From Zanthoxylum bungeanum (taxonomy: Eukaryota > Streptophyta > Magnoliopsida > Sapindales > Rutaceae), in contig SKCR01021091.1 of the NCBI GenBank assembly GCA_019454045.1, forward strand, positions 1 to 64,000: a DNA stretch of 64,000 bases, in the 5' to 3' direction. A program made the translations under genes and the position numbers. Below are positions 32,246 to 44,436 of this stretch, piece by piece; position 1 is the first letter of the stretch; each line of letters starts with the position of its first letter. The notes beneath the pieces were generated by a model, which was given only the letters and a program-made list of their open reading frames with translations, made no database searches and was not told the origin of the DNA.

Positions 32246-32290
32246 GTGCGGTAAAGCAAATGGATCCTAGCAAAGCTCCAGGCCCTAATG
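32246..32290 (+). pseudogene. 5' piece of a LINE reverse transcriptase
   Basis: The text reads AVKQMDPSKAPGPN, the plant L1 motif (usually K-A-P-G-P-D-G) just before the RT fingers. It stops exactly at the left end of copia C and resumes at 44437 with the expected next residues. The left edge is a junction with unrelated gag-like sequence, as for a 5'-truncated LINE. Confidence 0.8.
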
Positions 32291-34293
32291 TGTTGGACAA
32301 TTATGACCCATAGCATCACTATTTGTACAGAACATGGTGTTGTTGTACAAATTAACTATGTGACAAATGAAATTGCTCTTTTATCATTTGTAATTAGATT
32401 ACTGGGATATATAAATGATAAAAGTCCATATGATTAGTTCCGGATTGATAAGACATGAGGCAGTATCAATCCATGAAGGTTTAATCATTAAAACATCCAT
32501 AGTCGGAGTATTATCGAGATTGGACATCGATAATACGGAATAGACTAGTATTGTACTTGTGCGTGTTATGGGAGCATAACGACATAGTTATCATATATTT
32601 AAGTATTGGATACTTATGCAAGTGTAATAGGAGGTTATGTTTACCGATGGTACGGAAACAGCTTCGCTCTGGATAGACCCCCAATCTCATTGGTAGTATG
32701 ACTGTGTGTCTATGGGAGTCCGAATCAGGGTAGGTGTATTTGGTCTTAACCTTAGACTTGCACCGCTAATACTTGCGACAATCAATATACTTTGGTTTTG
32801 GTCGTCCAGGACTTTAACCGGTTCTGTGTACGTCTCTTCTGGGTATATTGAAAATCGTAGTGTATTGGGTGTGATGTCAAGATGGAAGTATCACTCCAGT
32901 CATAGTGGAGATGATGATCACGTAGGATACGGAACTGGTGCTCTTATATGCTGCAGCTATCGGGATAATATGACAAGGTCATAGTTATCCGATTATAGAG
33001 ACTAGTTACCAGAGATCCGATATGTGCTTCGTATGTGGCAGACACAATTCCAGCCCCAGGCCTAGCATGTGACATCCGATACTGGATCGCAATACACTAT
33101 ACTATGTATACTACGCCTGATATAGATTACATATTCCTTTAAGAATATTTCTGGAGAATTGGGTAGGCACTGTGCTTTGCTAGAAGCCAACCATGTCTTG
33201 TAAATAGGTAAAAATGTAGTACTAGGTACGTACGTGTTCGGATAGTCCGACGACCGGATTTACTGCCAACATATTCGAGGATCTCATGGGTCGCTTCCCG
33301 AAGATTCACCGATGACGTATGACTCGCACATAATTAATCTGGGATTAATTAGTAGAGAGAGAAAATTAATCTAGGATTAATTACGGAGATATTTTATCTG
33401 GGATAAAATATTATTTAAAAGAGAGAGAATGATTAATTTGGAATTAATTGATAAAATAATATATTCGATATATTATACGAAATTGGATTTCGACGCGAAA
33501 TTAAAATTAGATTTTAATTCGGGCGAACGAGTTAATTTAGAATTAATTCGCTAGCGACGTGAATACTAATTTTGCTAGGCATAATTATTTAATTAAATTT
33601 GATTTAATTACATCGTAACGAAAAATTCGTTAATTCGGAATTAGCTAACCCGAGCCCGAGAGTGTTTGCGGGCCCACTCGCATTTCAAATCGAGTGGGGC
33701 CTACAAGTCACATCACGCGTCACATCACCTGTCACTTTAGTGATGGATGTCAAGTCACCTTTTAGTGATTGACAACCAGTCACTATTCATGAGTGATGTG
33801 AGTGGTTGAAGGCTTTAATGCTTGTACCATTTTTGGAAAGTGTAATTGGTATTTGATTTTTTGAAAATCAAAAACACAATACACTTGACAACTTATTCTC
33901 TCTCTCTCCCTCTCCATTCGGCCTTGGGCCATTTTTCTCTCTCAATTTTCTCTCAAAGCCGAGTGATGCAAGAAGCTTTAGGAAGGATTGTGGCAAATTT
34001 TTCCAAGTGCTAACACACTAAAGAGGTCATTCAAAGGTGATAGGGATACAAACCCTTGAGCATGGAATCCATTTACAAAGCTTGGAGCTTGGAGATCTTC
34101 AAATGGAGTTGACCGAAAAACAAGGAGCACAAAGGATGCCTTGGCCGAACCTAGGAGGAAAAGCTTGAAGAAATTTTTGTGTTCAACGCATCGTAAATCC
34201 GTTCATTGTAAGTATGATTCTGCCATACTTCTTTATAGTATTCACATTATTTTCATTGCTTGAATGATCTTGGGACTATAGTAGAAACCAACA
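32291..34293 (+). repeat. 5' LTR of copia C, 2003 bp
   Basis: Starts TGTTGGACAATTATGACC and ends GTAGAAACCAACA. The 33332-33643 part is a run of short hairpins (see findings). CT-rich sequence at 33896-33955 and GGCCTTGGGCC nearby precede the 3' part. Open frames inside (for example 32706-32984, also open at 40615-40893) lie in LTR sequence and look like chance. Confidence 0.92.
33332..33643 (+). repeat. Array of ten short three-base-loop hairpins
   Basis: Perfect stems with a 3-base centre follow one another: AATTAATC-TGG (33332), AATTAATC-TAG (33364), ATATTTTATC-TGG (33389), ATTAATT-TGG (33432), ATAATATAT-TCG (33456), CGAAAT-TGG (33478), AATTAAAAT-TAG (33499), TTAATT-TAG (33532), TAATTAAAT-TTG (33590), TAATT-CGG (33631). 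Stems are 5-10 bp. The 3' LTR has the same array. Confidence 0.85.
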
Positions 34294-34294
34294 A

Positions 34295-34308
34295 TGGTAT
34301 CAAGAGCC
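34295..34308 (+). other. Primer-binding site of copia C
   Basis: TGGTATCAAGAGCC, one base after the LTR, complementary to the initiator-Met tRNA 3' end with one extra base. Confidence 0.85.
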
Positions 34309-36879
34309 TTGATTAAGCATGAAAATGATTTAGGGTAAAAATTGGGTAAAATTGATTTGAGCATGTTTTGAAGAAATTGTTTGATTGAGTATGCTTGAAT
34401 GATGATAACTTAGAGTTATTTGAGATCAATTTGATGAAAATTGAATTGGAACAATTTTTCCCCAAAATCTAGGCTTGGCCGAAAGTTTAGCTTGCCCTAA
34501 TGTCATGGTAATTTTTTTTTGAATCATTGGATGAGTTTGAAAGACTTGGGAAATGTTGATTTGAGATTCAATTGGATTGAAATCGAAATTAGACAAAAAA
34601 ATCCCTAAATACCGTGACTTACAAGCATGGAAATGAACTGATTTTTTGATTCAATAATATTGGACATATGTTGATGATAATAAGCATATTTAATTGTGTA
34701 AAATGATGTTTTGGAAATATTAATTTGACTAATTAATTGTGGCTAATGCACTATAATTGATTTAATTGTGATAGTTGGAATATTGTAATTAATTTGGAAT
34801 TGGGCTTGTAAAGTTGTATTTGGGCTTAATTGGCTTGGTTGGGCCAAGTTTGGTTTAGGTTAATTGGTTGGATCCAATTGGGCCCAAACCATATCCATAA
34901 AGTCCAATATAATAAAATGGGCCTTTAAAATTTTAATTGGGCCTAATGGGCCTAAATTGATTTTTGGCAAAAGGGTGATTCCTTATTGGGCTTTGGTTGC
35001 CAAAGTCCATGCTTTATAAATAATTGAAAGCCTATTGGACTTTCATTAAATTGACATTGGATGTTAATTGGGCTTTGAGACCCGTTAAGATTAGATTTAG
35101 AATCTAAGTCGCAAAGGCTTATTAATAAAGTGTAATTATTTAATTTGGAATTAAATACATAATTAATATTGAATACAAATTAAATTGGATTTAATATTGT
35201 AGTTTAATATAATTCAAGAATTCGTACTTTGAGTACTTATTCTTTAACGAGTTGGACTCGCGCAAATCAATTGTTGTTTGAACATTGGATGGTCATTAAT
35301 TTTAGATTGATTGATAACATGTTTTGTGTGAATACATGGATGTGATGTATGAATAAGTATATCGGATGGATATTAGATTGGTGAGGGCAATTTTGAAATT
35401 GTTGTAATAAATTTAGAATTTATTAAATTGGATCTGCGTGTCCAGCCTATTACCTCTTGACTCTTTGTATTTCTCTTCTCACCTATTCCCCTCAATGAAA
35501 ATGAGGTTTCTTTAGAAGTGTTATGTAATTGGGTAGAAGTAAGATTTGTGCTAGCGGGAGAGAGGAAATGGAGAGATTTTTTTCTAGGAACAAGTGTTTT
35601 AAATATCCATCCGCATATCATTATTAAATTTATTTATCGCGCCTTATTATGCTTTTAGAATGCATGTTTAAGGGTGTATGATGAGACCTAATCAAGATAA
35701 TTAATTGGTTGCCAATTACGCGAAAAAACCCTCAACATATATTAAGCGTTTTCCTTCCATTGAATGATTCATTCTCAAGATCCAAGATTGGCACTGTTTG
35801 TTGGCCAAAGTCAAGACCTTTGTCCATCGTGGATGTGTTTGAATCATGAAGGCTTTGTTCCATATCGCATGTCTTGTCCAAGTTGTGATTTTTTGCCCAA
35901 AGTCAAGATCACTTCTTGTCCATCGACATCGATTACGAAGCTTTCCAGGTCAATGGGTCCCGCTTAACTGGAATCATTAAGTTTGTTGTGCCAAAGCCAA
36001 TACTTAGTTGATTCAGAGGAAAAAGGTTAGGAAAATATATTGGATATATTGGCATATATTAGATATATGTTTGGGACTTGGATGTCCACCTACTGGATCT
36101 AGGATTGGATGAGATCCAATTGATCTTAGAGATCTACCTAGTTAAATATCATACAATTGTTGGTCAAAGTAAAGGTTGTGTGTTATTTAACGGGATCCTA
36201 GCCCACTAGGAAACAAGGTTTCCCGAGTACTCAACAGAGGGTTAGAGGCTCGCCGAAAAATAGTGGGAGGCAAGTATTAAATTTGCAATTTCGTTTAGAT
36301 ATTTGCCAATACGCGCTCATTTCAATTTTTGTCAATAAATATATATTAGTTGGACTAATATTTAATCGTTGTTTTAAATTAAACAGTTGGACTGTATTCA
36401 AACTACTTCAAATGATAGTTGATTATATAATTGGATTATAGTAATCAATATATTTGAATTTAAATAATCAAATTTATAATTTATAGTATAGAGAGATAGT
36501 AATCATTATATTCAATAGTACCCGAAATCGTGATTGGATAGTTGGACTATTGGAATCAAGATAACTGAAAGATTAGCGTTTAAAACATAAACCTGGGTAA
36601 AAAAGTCTTTAAACAGCTTTAATTTTCAATTGGGAATAGAACCTCAGGATAGTCCTGGGAACTGAGAAGTTACCTATTTGATAGAGAAACCTCTTGGGCC
36701 TAATCCCGGATTTGAGCAAATAGTGGAGCATGAGTTTTGGAAGATTCATGTGATGATAACTTTAGTGCTCAATCCTTTATGCTAGATGCAATGACACTTT
36801 AATTCCGTCGTCAGAATTAAGGATTAGATCCTTGTACCATGATGATGAAATTAAGATCTTCATAGATTATTCTTAAATC
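34309..36879 (+). other. Leader and decayed gag start of copia C
   Basis: No clear protein text. 34800-35090 is rich in GGGCC/GGGCTT words. More triloop hairpins occur at 35091-35107 (TTAGATT-TAG-AATCTAA), 35137-35157 and 35179-35195. 35780-35930 repeats CCAAAGTCAAGA/GTCCATCG words. The true gag start was not found. Confidence 0.5.
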
Positions 36880-37300
36880 TTAGAAGTACAAATTGCATAA
36901 GAAGCTCTTTAGCTCGTGTATGTCAGAGGGTACATCTGTCGAGCACTAGGTGTCGCAGATGATTGATGACATCGACCAGCTAGGTTAGTTGGGCATTACC
37001 TACGTGGCCGAGACTACTAAAGATGATCTTATAGTCTCTACCCGGAAGCTGGGGTAGGTTCATTGTGACCAAGAGTAAACTCTTGGAGAGTTGATGGTAT
37101 GCTCTAGGAGGCAGAGTGAGAGCTTTTAAAAGGGGCAAAGGCAAAAATCATCACAGTCTTCTTGGAAGACAAAGGTCATATCCCAAGATGTCTGCCTAAA
37201 ATGTGGCAAACGGGGTCATTGAAGCGTGACTGCCGTATGGACAAGGCAGACATGAAGGAAGTGAAGGCGGGGCAAGGCTCCGGCTTCAAGTATGTTTGTC
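36880..37300 (+). pseudogene. Copia C gag with zinc knuckle
   Basis: Text such as MSEGTSVEH, VSQMIDDIDQLG and AETTKDDLIVSTRKLG matches the end of copia gag. At 37193-37233 CLKCGKRGH...C is a C-X2-C-X4-H-X4-C knuckle broken by a 1-base deletion. Several stops are present. Confidence 0.72.
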
Positions 37301-38780
37301 ATAAACATGTTCACTATTAGTTTCAAAATTGGATTTTTGATTCTAAGTGTTGTATATAAATATGTACTGGTGTGCGGAATCTGCTGATTAGCAGGATACT
37401 GACTTCAGTTGAGTTTGATCTGCGAATCGGAAACGGGACGAGAGTCGCTGTTTTAACCATAGAAACCTAAGTTTAGGAACTACCCTTCGGGTGTGTACTT
37501 AAATTAGGAAACTGTTATATGTACCTAGTTTGACTAGAAATATTATCTCTATATCATCAGGTTTAACCCGTTGCGGGTATACCTTTATATTCTAGAACAC
37601 TAAAGTGTTTTATTTTATAAAGATGATATTGAGATAAACACATTAGATGTGAATAACAGTATTATATTTTGAATATAAATGAATCTCAAACGTATAACAT
37701 GACAAACAAATAGCTCAAACTGAATAATCAGATGAGACTTATTTATGGCATTATTGTCTGGGACACATTAACAAGACTCGTATATCCACACTTTTGAAGA
37801 ATGGATACTAGGACTGATTTGATTCTATTCAAATGATGTCTACGAATCTAGTTCATTAGAAAAGTGCCTAAAACATCTTTTACTTGGTAAAAGTACAAGT
37901 GCCACCGATCTGTTAGCCCTCGTTCATAGTGACGTAAGTGGGCCCATATCTAGCTAGGCTAGAGGTAGATATGAATACTTCGTAACCTTTACAGATGTGG
38001 CATCGCGTTATGGTTATGTGTTTCTTTTGAAACACGAATCGGAAACTTTTGATAAATTCAAAGAGTTTCGACACGAAGTAGACAGACAGATCGGCAAGAG
38101 TATTAATACATCACGATTGGACTGTGATGGAAAATACTTAAGCTTATTAAATTTCTCGAATACCTGAAAGAGTATATTATTCTTTCAATGTGGACTCTCT
38201 CGGAACACCTCAATTGAGCGGTATGTCCGAACAGAGAAATCGAATTTTATTGGACATGATAAGGTTAATCATGAGTCACTTTGAGCTACCATTTTCCTTC
38301 TAGGGATACGCATTAATAGTGCAATACTTATTTTGAATAAGGTTCCATAAAAATCTGTTTGACAGATTTCATATTAGATATTAACAGGAAAGAAACCGGG
38401 TTTTCTCATTCCTAAAGATTTGGGAATGCTGGGCATATATTTGGATGATACCAAACTAAAACCCAAATCGGATAAGTGCCTAATTGTAGGTTATCCTAGG
38501 GTAACCAAAGTATAGTACTTATACAACTCACAAGAGAACAATGTAATTGTTGCTCGCCATGCAGTTTTCCTAAGAGGAATATATACCTATGCAGGGTAAG
38601 TGGGAGGAAAGTAAAACTCGTTGAAATCAGAGTAATACTGTTCTAGGCACTGATTCCTTAATGGAACACAAACAGTTCATCAGGGATGAAATTGTACCAA
38701 TAATCTTCGAATTCACAAGAACCGCGTAAGTCGGAGAGAGTCAGAAAATAACCTGGGAGGTATGGGTTTCTGATCTCACC
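37301..38780 (+). pseudogene. Copia C protease and integrase
   Basis: The protease is hardly readable near 37330-37560. The integrase core is clear from about 37915: ALVHSDVSGPI, YFVTFTDVASRYGYVFLLKH, ETFDKFKEFRHEVDRQIGKS. The second Asp region follows as RLDCDGKYL. Later text is shredded by indels. Confidence 0.75.
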
Positions 38781-40194
38781 TCATAAAGATGTTAATCTTA
38801 TTGAGGAATAAAAATTGGCTACGTATGAGGAAGTGATACAAGGTATCGATTCCCTATCATTGCAAAGTGTCATGATATCAGAAATGGATTCCATGTATAC
38901 CAACCAAGTTTAGACACTAATTGATGTACCGGAAGGCATTGTGCCTATTGGTACTATATAAGTCTTCAAGGAAGACATACATAGATGGCAACATACTAAC
39001 GTATTAAGCTAGGCTTGTAGCGAAAAGGTATCGTTATCAACATTTTGTCGATTGTGACAAAACCTTTTATCTGTTGCCATGGTTAAATCCATTTGGATAA
39101 TGCTTGCTAATGCTGCATGTTTCATTTATGAAATATGGCAGCTGAATGTCAAAAACGCTTTCCTTAAACGAAAACCTTTTGGAGGATGTTTACAACATCC
39201 TGACGGTTTTGTCATACCAAAACGAGCAAACAAGGTTTGCAAGTTAATTCGATCCATTGATGGATTGAAGCAAGCATTGAGTTCTTGGAACTATAGTTTT
39301 GATGTAATCATAATGGTATATGATTTAATTCAAAACGATAATGATTCTTGTGTATATAAGGAGGTTAGTGGGAGCGCACTGACAATGATTGTCCTAAATA
39401 ATGATGATATATCATTTCTTGGAAATGATATTCCCATAATACAATCGGTGAGAGCTTGGCTTTCATGAAAATTCTCCGTAGAATTCTTGGGAGAGACAAC
39501 CTTTATTCTAGGAATAAGGATCTACTGGGATAGATCTAAAAGTTGTTGACACTCTCTGAGTACACGTACATTGAAAGAAATGTGCGTGACCTGGTGTCTC
39601 ATATGCTTTGAGCATATAGAGTCACAATCAAGCCAATCCATGTGATAGTCACTGGATTGATGTTAAGAACATCCTTAAGTATCTTAGATGAACTAAGGAT
39701 GCTGCCTTATACTATGGAGAATGAGAACTTGAAGTGACTAGGTTCACTGTTGCAAGCTTCCTAACTGATAAAAACGACTATAAGTCATAATAAAGGTACT
39801 ATATAGTTTGAATAACGGAACAGTGAGTTGGAAATCTTCCAAGCAAGATACTGTTGCCGAATAAACAACAAAAGCGGAATATTGCTGCAGCTGAGGCAGC
39901 AATAGAAGCCATTTGGATCTTAATAATCCTAATAAGATTAGGTGTAGTTTTGTTAGCAGCTGAGCTAGGCTACAACAAAGGCTAAAGAATTAATGGTCTC
40001 ATCAACGATCCAAGTATATACTTCAACTATTCATCTGATTCGTTCGGATCATACATCATGGCGATGTGATGATCGAATAAATCGCATCAGATGATAACTT
40101 TGCAAATCCGCTGACGAAAGCTTTTTCTCAGCAGAAGTTTGAGCGAACCGTACATAGTTCAGGTGTAGGACACTTAAGTGATTGGCTATAGGCC
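38781..40194 (+). pseudogene. Copia C reverse transcriptase and RNase H
   Basis: TYEEVIQGIDSLSLQSVMIS and then ALVDVPEGI-like text open RT. 39079-39468 is open: WQLNVKNAFLKRKPFGGCLQ, KVCKLIRSIDGLKQALSSW. The catalytic box Y-V-D-D is replaced by text reading VLNNDDISFLGND. RNase H is only traceable near 39840-39960 (TKAEY-like). The polypurine tract follows at 40195. Confidence 0.78.
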
Positions 40195-41154
40195 AAGTGG
40201 GAGATTGTTGGACAATTATGACCCATAGCATCACTATTTGTACAGAACATGGTATTGTTGTACAAATTAACTATGTGACAAAAGAAATTTCTCTTTTATC
40301 ATTTTAATTAGAATATCGGGATATATAAATGATAAAAATCCATATGATTAGTTCCGAATTGATAAGACATGAGACAGTAACAATCCATGAAGGTTTAATC
40401 ATTAAAACATCCATAGTCGGAGTATTATCGAGATTGGACATCGATAATGCAGAATAGACTAGTATTGTACTTGTGTGTGTTATGAGAGCATAACGGCATA
40501 GTTCTCATATATTTAAGTATTGGATACTTATGCAAGTGTAATAGGAGGTTGTGTTTACCGATGGTACGGAAACAGCTTCGCTCTGGATAGACCCCTCGGA
40601 ATCCCATTGGTAGTATGACTGTGTGTCTATGGGAGTCCGAATCAAGGTATGTGTATTTGGTGAGACTTGCACAGCTAATACTTGCGACAATTAATATACT
40701 TTGGTTTTGGTCGTCCAAGGCTTTAACCGGTTCTGTGTACGCCTCTTCTGGGTATATTGAGAATCGTAGTGTATTGGGTGTGATGTCAAGATGGAAGTAT
40801 CACTCCAGTCATAGTGGAGATGATGATCACGTAGGATACGGAACTGGTGCTCTTATATGCTGCAGCTATCGGGATAATATGACAAGGTCATAGTTATCCG
40901 ATTATAGAGACTAGTTACCAGAGATTCGATATGTGCTTCGTATGTGGCAGACACAATTCCAGCCCCAGGCCTAGCATGTGACATCCGATACTGGATCGCA
41001 ATACACTATACTATGTATACTACACCTGATATAGATTACATATTCCTTTAAGAATATTTCTGGAGAATTGGGTAGGCACGGTGCTTTGCTAGAAGCCAAC
41101 CGTGTCTTGTAAATCGGTAAAAACGTAGTACTAGGTACGTACGTGTTCGGATAG

Positions 41155-41342
41155 TCCGACGACCAGATTTACTGCCAACATATCCGGGGATCTCATGGGT
41201 CGCTTCCCGAAGATTCACCGATGACGTATGACTCGCACATAATTAATATCCGACGACCAGATTTACTGCCAACATATCCGGGGATCTCATGGGTCGCTTC
41301 CCGAAGATTCACCGATGACGTATGACTCGCACATAATTAATC
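41155..41342 (+). repeat. 94-bp tandem duplication in copia C 3' LTR
   Basis: TCCGACGACCAGATTTACTG through CGCACATAATTAAT occurs twice in a row here and once in the 5' LTR (33247-33338). The two units are practically identical, so the duplication is younger than the element. Confidence 0.88.
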
Positions 41343-41466
41343 TGTGATTAATTAGTAGAGAGAGAAAATTAATTTAGGATTAATTACGGAGATATTTTAT
41401 CTGGGATAAAATATTATTTAAAAGAGAGAGAATGATTAATTTAGAATTAATCGATAAAATAATATA

Positions 41467-43605
41467 TGACCGGCGTAAACACACACGTATAACGCAAGCG
41501 CACGTATCGTTCAAGTAGTATAAAAATATCGATCCCACGAGGACTTAATTCCTACTGTTGTTATTAATTATTGAATCTATTTATTTACAAATATCTAATT
41601 AAATGGAGATGAGAGAGATTGTTTGTTTGTTTGGTTGAATGTGGCTTTGCAAAATAAATAATAAAAAGACAAAAGAAAATACTAAGGAAAATAACAAAAG
41701 ACACAAAGATCTAGGGTCGTGAATCATTCTAATATCATTTAAAAGATGAAGTGGTTATTTTAAGTTTGTGTAATAAATCAGTTTACTAACCTGGAACACT
41801 AAATTATGCAAAAGCCTCTGTCGATGGTCAGACGCAAATACCCAGTTTAACCCAATTGAACCATATGTCTATGTCAACCAAATTATCTGGATTCATTAAG
41901 TTTAAGTTCCAATTATGGCTACCCCCGCCCGACAGGTATATTCCTATCCTGTAAGGAAATCTATTGAAGGGTTATCTATCCTCAAGGAAGATCGTGAGCT
42001 ATTAAGTCTAAGGCTGAAACCTAAAATCCCTATGTCTAGTTCATTTTAGATTTACCACATCAATCTTATTGGTGATCAGACAACAAGAAGCATTAAGCTT
42101 AAGACTTAATAAGTAAACCTTTAAATTACCCAAACTATAAAATAACCCCTTATAAACCGGTGATATTAGAATTCATCACAACCCCAGATAACTAACACAT
42201 AACTAGGGCTAGTAACAACTTAAAAGTAAAAGACATAAAGTAAAAATACTGAAAAGTAAAAGACATAAAGTAAAACTTAAAAGTAAAATAAAATAAAATG
42301 CTAAGGTAAAAGGAATTACTTTTACTACTACTAATTTAGATATCTCCCATAAAATAATATATAAACTTGTGATAATAATACCAACCGACCATATAGGCGG
42401 TATCCTGATTAAGTCAAATTAAGTCCAACCAGCCATAAAGGCGGAACCAAAATTAAATTGCCAACCGACCAATCTGGCGGTATCCTTTTTAAGTCAATAT
42501 TTTAAATAGTGAATATATTATTTTTAAGGGAGATTTATCTAAATAGTAACAGTAAAAGAATTACCTTTCACCCTAACTGGAGAAGTTACCTCCTCATGGT
42601 AAATAGTAAAAACTGTAAAAAGTAAAAAGTAAAAATTAAATTACTATTATTACAAAACGTAATTAAAATTATTTACAAAACTAAAAACTAAAAAATAAAA
42701 AAAACTAAAAACTAAAGAATCTAGAGAGAGAAACTCTCTCTTTAGAAGGAATTGAAGAGAGAGGAAGGTGCAATGAATTCTGAAATCTCGAGCTCAATTT
42801 ATAGGCCTCGGTAGGATCCGGCGTCGCGGCGCCAGGTCCTCAGCGTCGCGACGCTGGATTTGTCGACGTGGCACGCTCTGGTTCGCTGGTTTGAAGATTC
42901 TGGACAAGATGATAAGGTGACACGTGGCAGAGTGGTTGGGCTTCAATTATTGTGACACGTGGCGGCTTCTGATTGGTCGCTGAGATTCTTATCCGCCACG
43001 TGTCAGATAAGGATAGGATACTCAATTATTGATGCTGACGTGGCGACGACGTGGCGACACGTGGGAAAGAGACTGTCGGCACCGTAGATTTGCGACACGT
43101 GTCGCTTCCTGATTGGCTGATGATGATGTGGCACGACACGTGGCAATTTGACTCGTTGACTTGCTGACGTGGCTGATGACATGGCGGTGACATGGCGACG
43201 ACGTGGCGACACGTGGCGATGATGACTGTCGGCACCATAGGATGCTGACACGTGGCACGGCGCACGTTAGCAGATCGGCTGTGATGGTGACACGTGGCAC
43301 GGCGCATTTTAGCAAAGTCAAACTTTTCTCAGATTCTGATTTATGGACCCGGCGCACGTTAGCACTGTTCGGCGGATTTTAGACGTCGCGACGCGGAAGT
43401 CTGGGCGTCGCGACGCGCAAGAGACCAAAATATCCCTGTTGACGCATTTTTGTCCGTTTTTGCCCCAAATTGCCTCCAATGCTTTCCAAACTTTATTTAT
43501 CTACAAAATAACACAAAACATATCAAAACGTTCACAAAACTCGAGAAACTATACAAAATATTAGGTTAAATGAGTGGGAAATAGTGATATAAATACCACT
43601 CATCA
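41467..43605 (-). repeat. Solo LTR of an Athila-like element, 2139 bp
   Basis: On the minus strand it starts TGATGAGTGGTATTTATATC and ends ACGCCGGTCA. ATATA flanks both sides (41462-41466 and 43606-43610), and the uninterrupted ATATATTCGATATATT target is seen in the 5' LTR of copia C. It matches the 23101-24810 LTR but carries an additional block of about 430 bp (42900-43330) upstream of the TATA box. The TATA box on the minus strand is GGCCTATAAATTGAGC (about 42789-42808). Confidence 0.93.
42921..43296 (-). promoter_or_regulatory. Nine-copy G-box (CACGTG) array in LTR U3
   Basis: CACGTG occurs at 42921, 42956, 42997, 43058, 43096, 43137, 43210, 43249 and 43291, mostly within GACACGTGGC or its reverse. 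Several GACGTGG cores lie between. Spacing is mostly 35-42 bp, suggesting a degenerate tandem repeat of about 40 bp. CACGTG is the target of plant bZIP/bHLH factors and GACACGTGGC is ABRE-like. The array lies about 110-500 bases upstream of the LTR TATA box. Confidence 0.85.
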
Positions 43606-44436
43606 ATATATTCGATATATTATACGAAATTGGATTTCGACGCGAAATTAAAATTAGATTTTAATTCGGGCGAACGAGTTAATTTAGAATTAATTCGCTA
43701 GCGACGTGAATAGTAATTTTGCTAGGCATAATTATTTAATTAAATTTGATTTAATTACGTCCCAACAGAAAATTCGTTAATTCGGAATTAGCGAACCCGA
43801 GCCCGAGAGTGTTTGTGGGCCCACTCGCATTTCGAATCGAGTGGGGCCCACAAGTCACATCACGCGTCACATCACCTGTCACTTTAGTGATGGATGTCAA
43901 GTCACCTTTTAGTGATTGACAACCAATCACTATTCATGAGTGATGTGAGTGGTTGAAGGCTTTAATGCTTGTACCATTTTTGGAAAGTGTAATTGGTATT
44001 TGATTTTTTGAAAATCAAAAACACAATACACTTGACAACTTATTCTCTCTCTCTCCCTCTCCCTCTCCATTCGGCCTTGGGCCATTTTTTTCTCTCAAAG
44101 CCGAGAGATGCAAGAAGCTTTAGGAAGGATTTGTGGCAAATTTTTCCAAGTGCTATCACACTAAAGAGGTCATTCAAAGGTGATAGGGAAGCAAACCCTT
44201 GAGCATGAAATCCATTTACAAAGCTTGGAGCTTGGAGATCTTCAAATGGAGTTGACCGAAAAACAAGGAGCACAAAGGATGCCTTGGCCGAACCTAGGAG
44301 GAAAAGCTTGAAGAAATTTTTGTGTTCAACGCATCGCAAATCCGTTCATTGTAAGTATGATTCCGCCATACTTCTTTATAGTATTCACATTATTTTCATT
44401 GCTTGAATGATCTTGGGACTATAGTAGAAACCAACA

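Larger units (their letters stand above)
32291..44436 (+). mobile_element. Ty1/copia retrotransposon C, inserted in a LINE
   Basis: LTRs of about 2 kb bound a heavily decayed gag-pol. TAATG precedes (32286-32290) and TGATG follows (44437-44441), a 5-bp target duplication with one change; LINE coding text continues across it. A primer-binding site and polypurine tract (AAGTGGGAGAT, 40195-40205) are present. The 3' LTR carries a 2.1-kb solo LTR. Confidence 0.92.
40206..44436 (+). repeat. 3' LTR of copia C, split by a solo LTR
   Basis: Starts TGTTGGACAATTATGACC and ends GTAGAAACCAACA like the 5' LTR. Relative to it, the copy has a duplicated segment of about 94 bp (41249-41342 repeats 41155-41248) and the 2139-bp solo LTR plus a 5-bp duplication at 41462-43610. 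Otherwise the copies differ by scattered substitutions. Confidence 0.92.

Noticed and set aside
32706..32984. 92-codon frame, also open at 40615-40893
   Set aside because: Openness in both places follows from the two LTR copies being the same sequence, so it is not independent evidence of coding.
43003..43357. Three overlapping minus-strand frames rich in His, Arg and Ser
   Set aside because: They are translations of the G-box array in three frames; repeats of about 40 bp stay open by composition.
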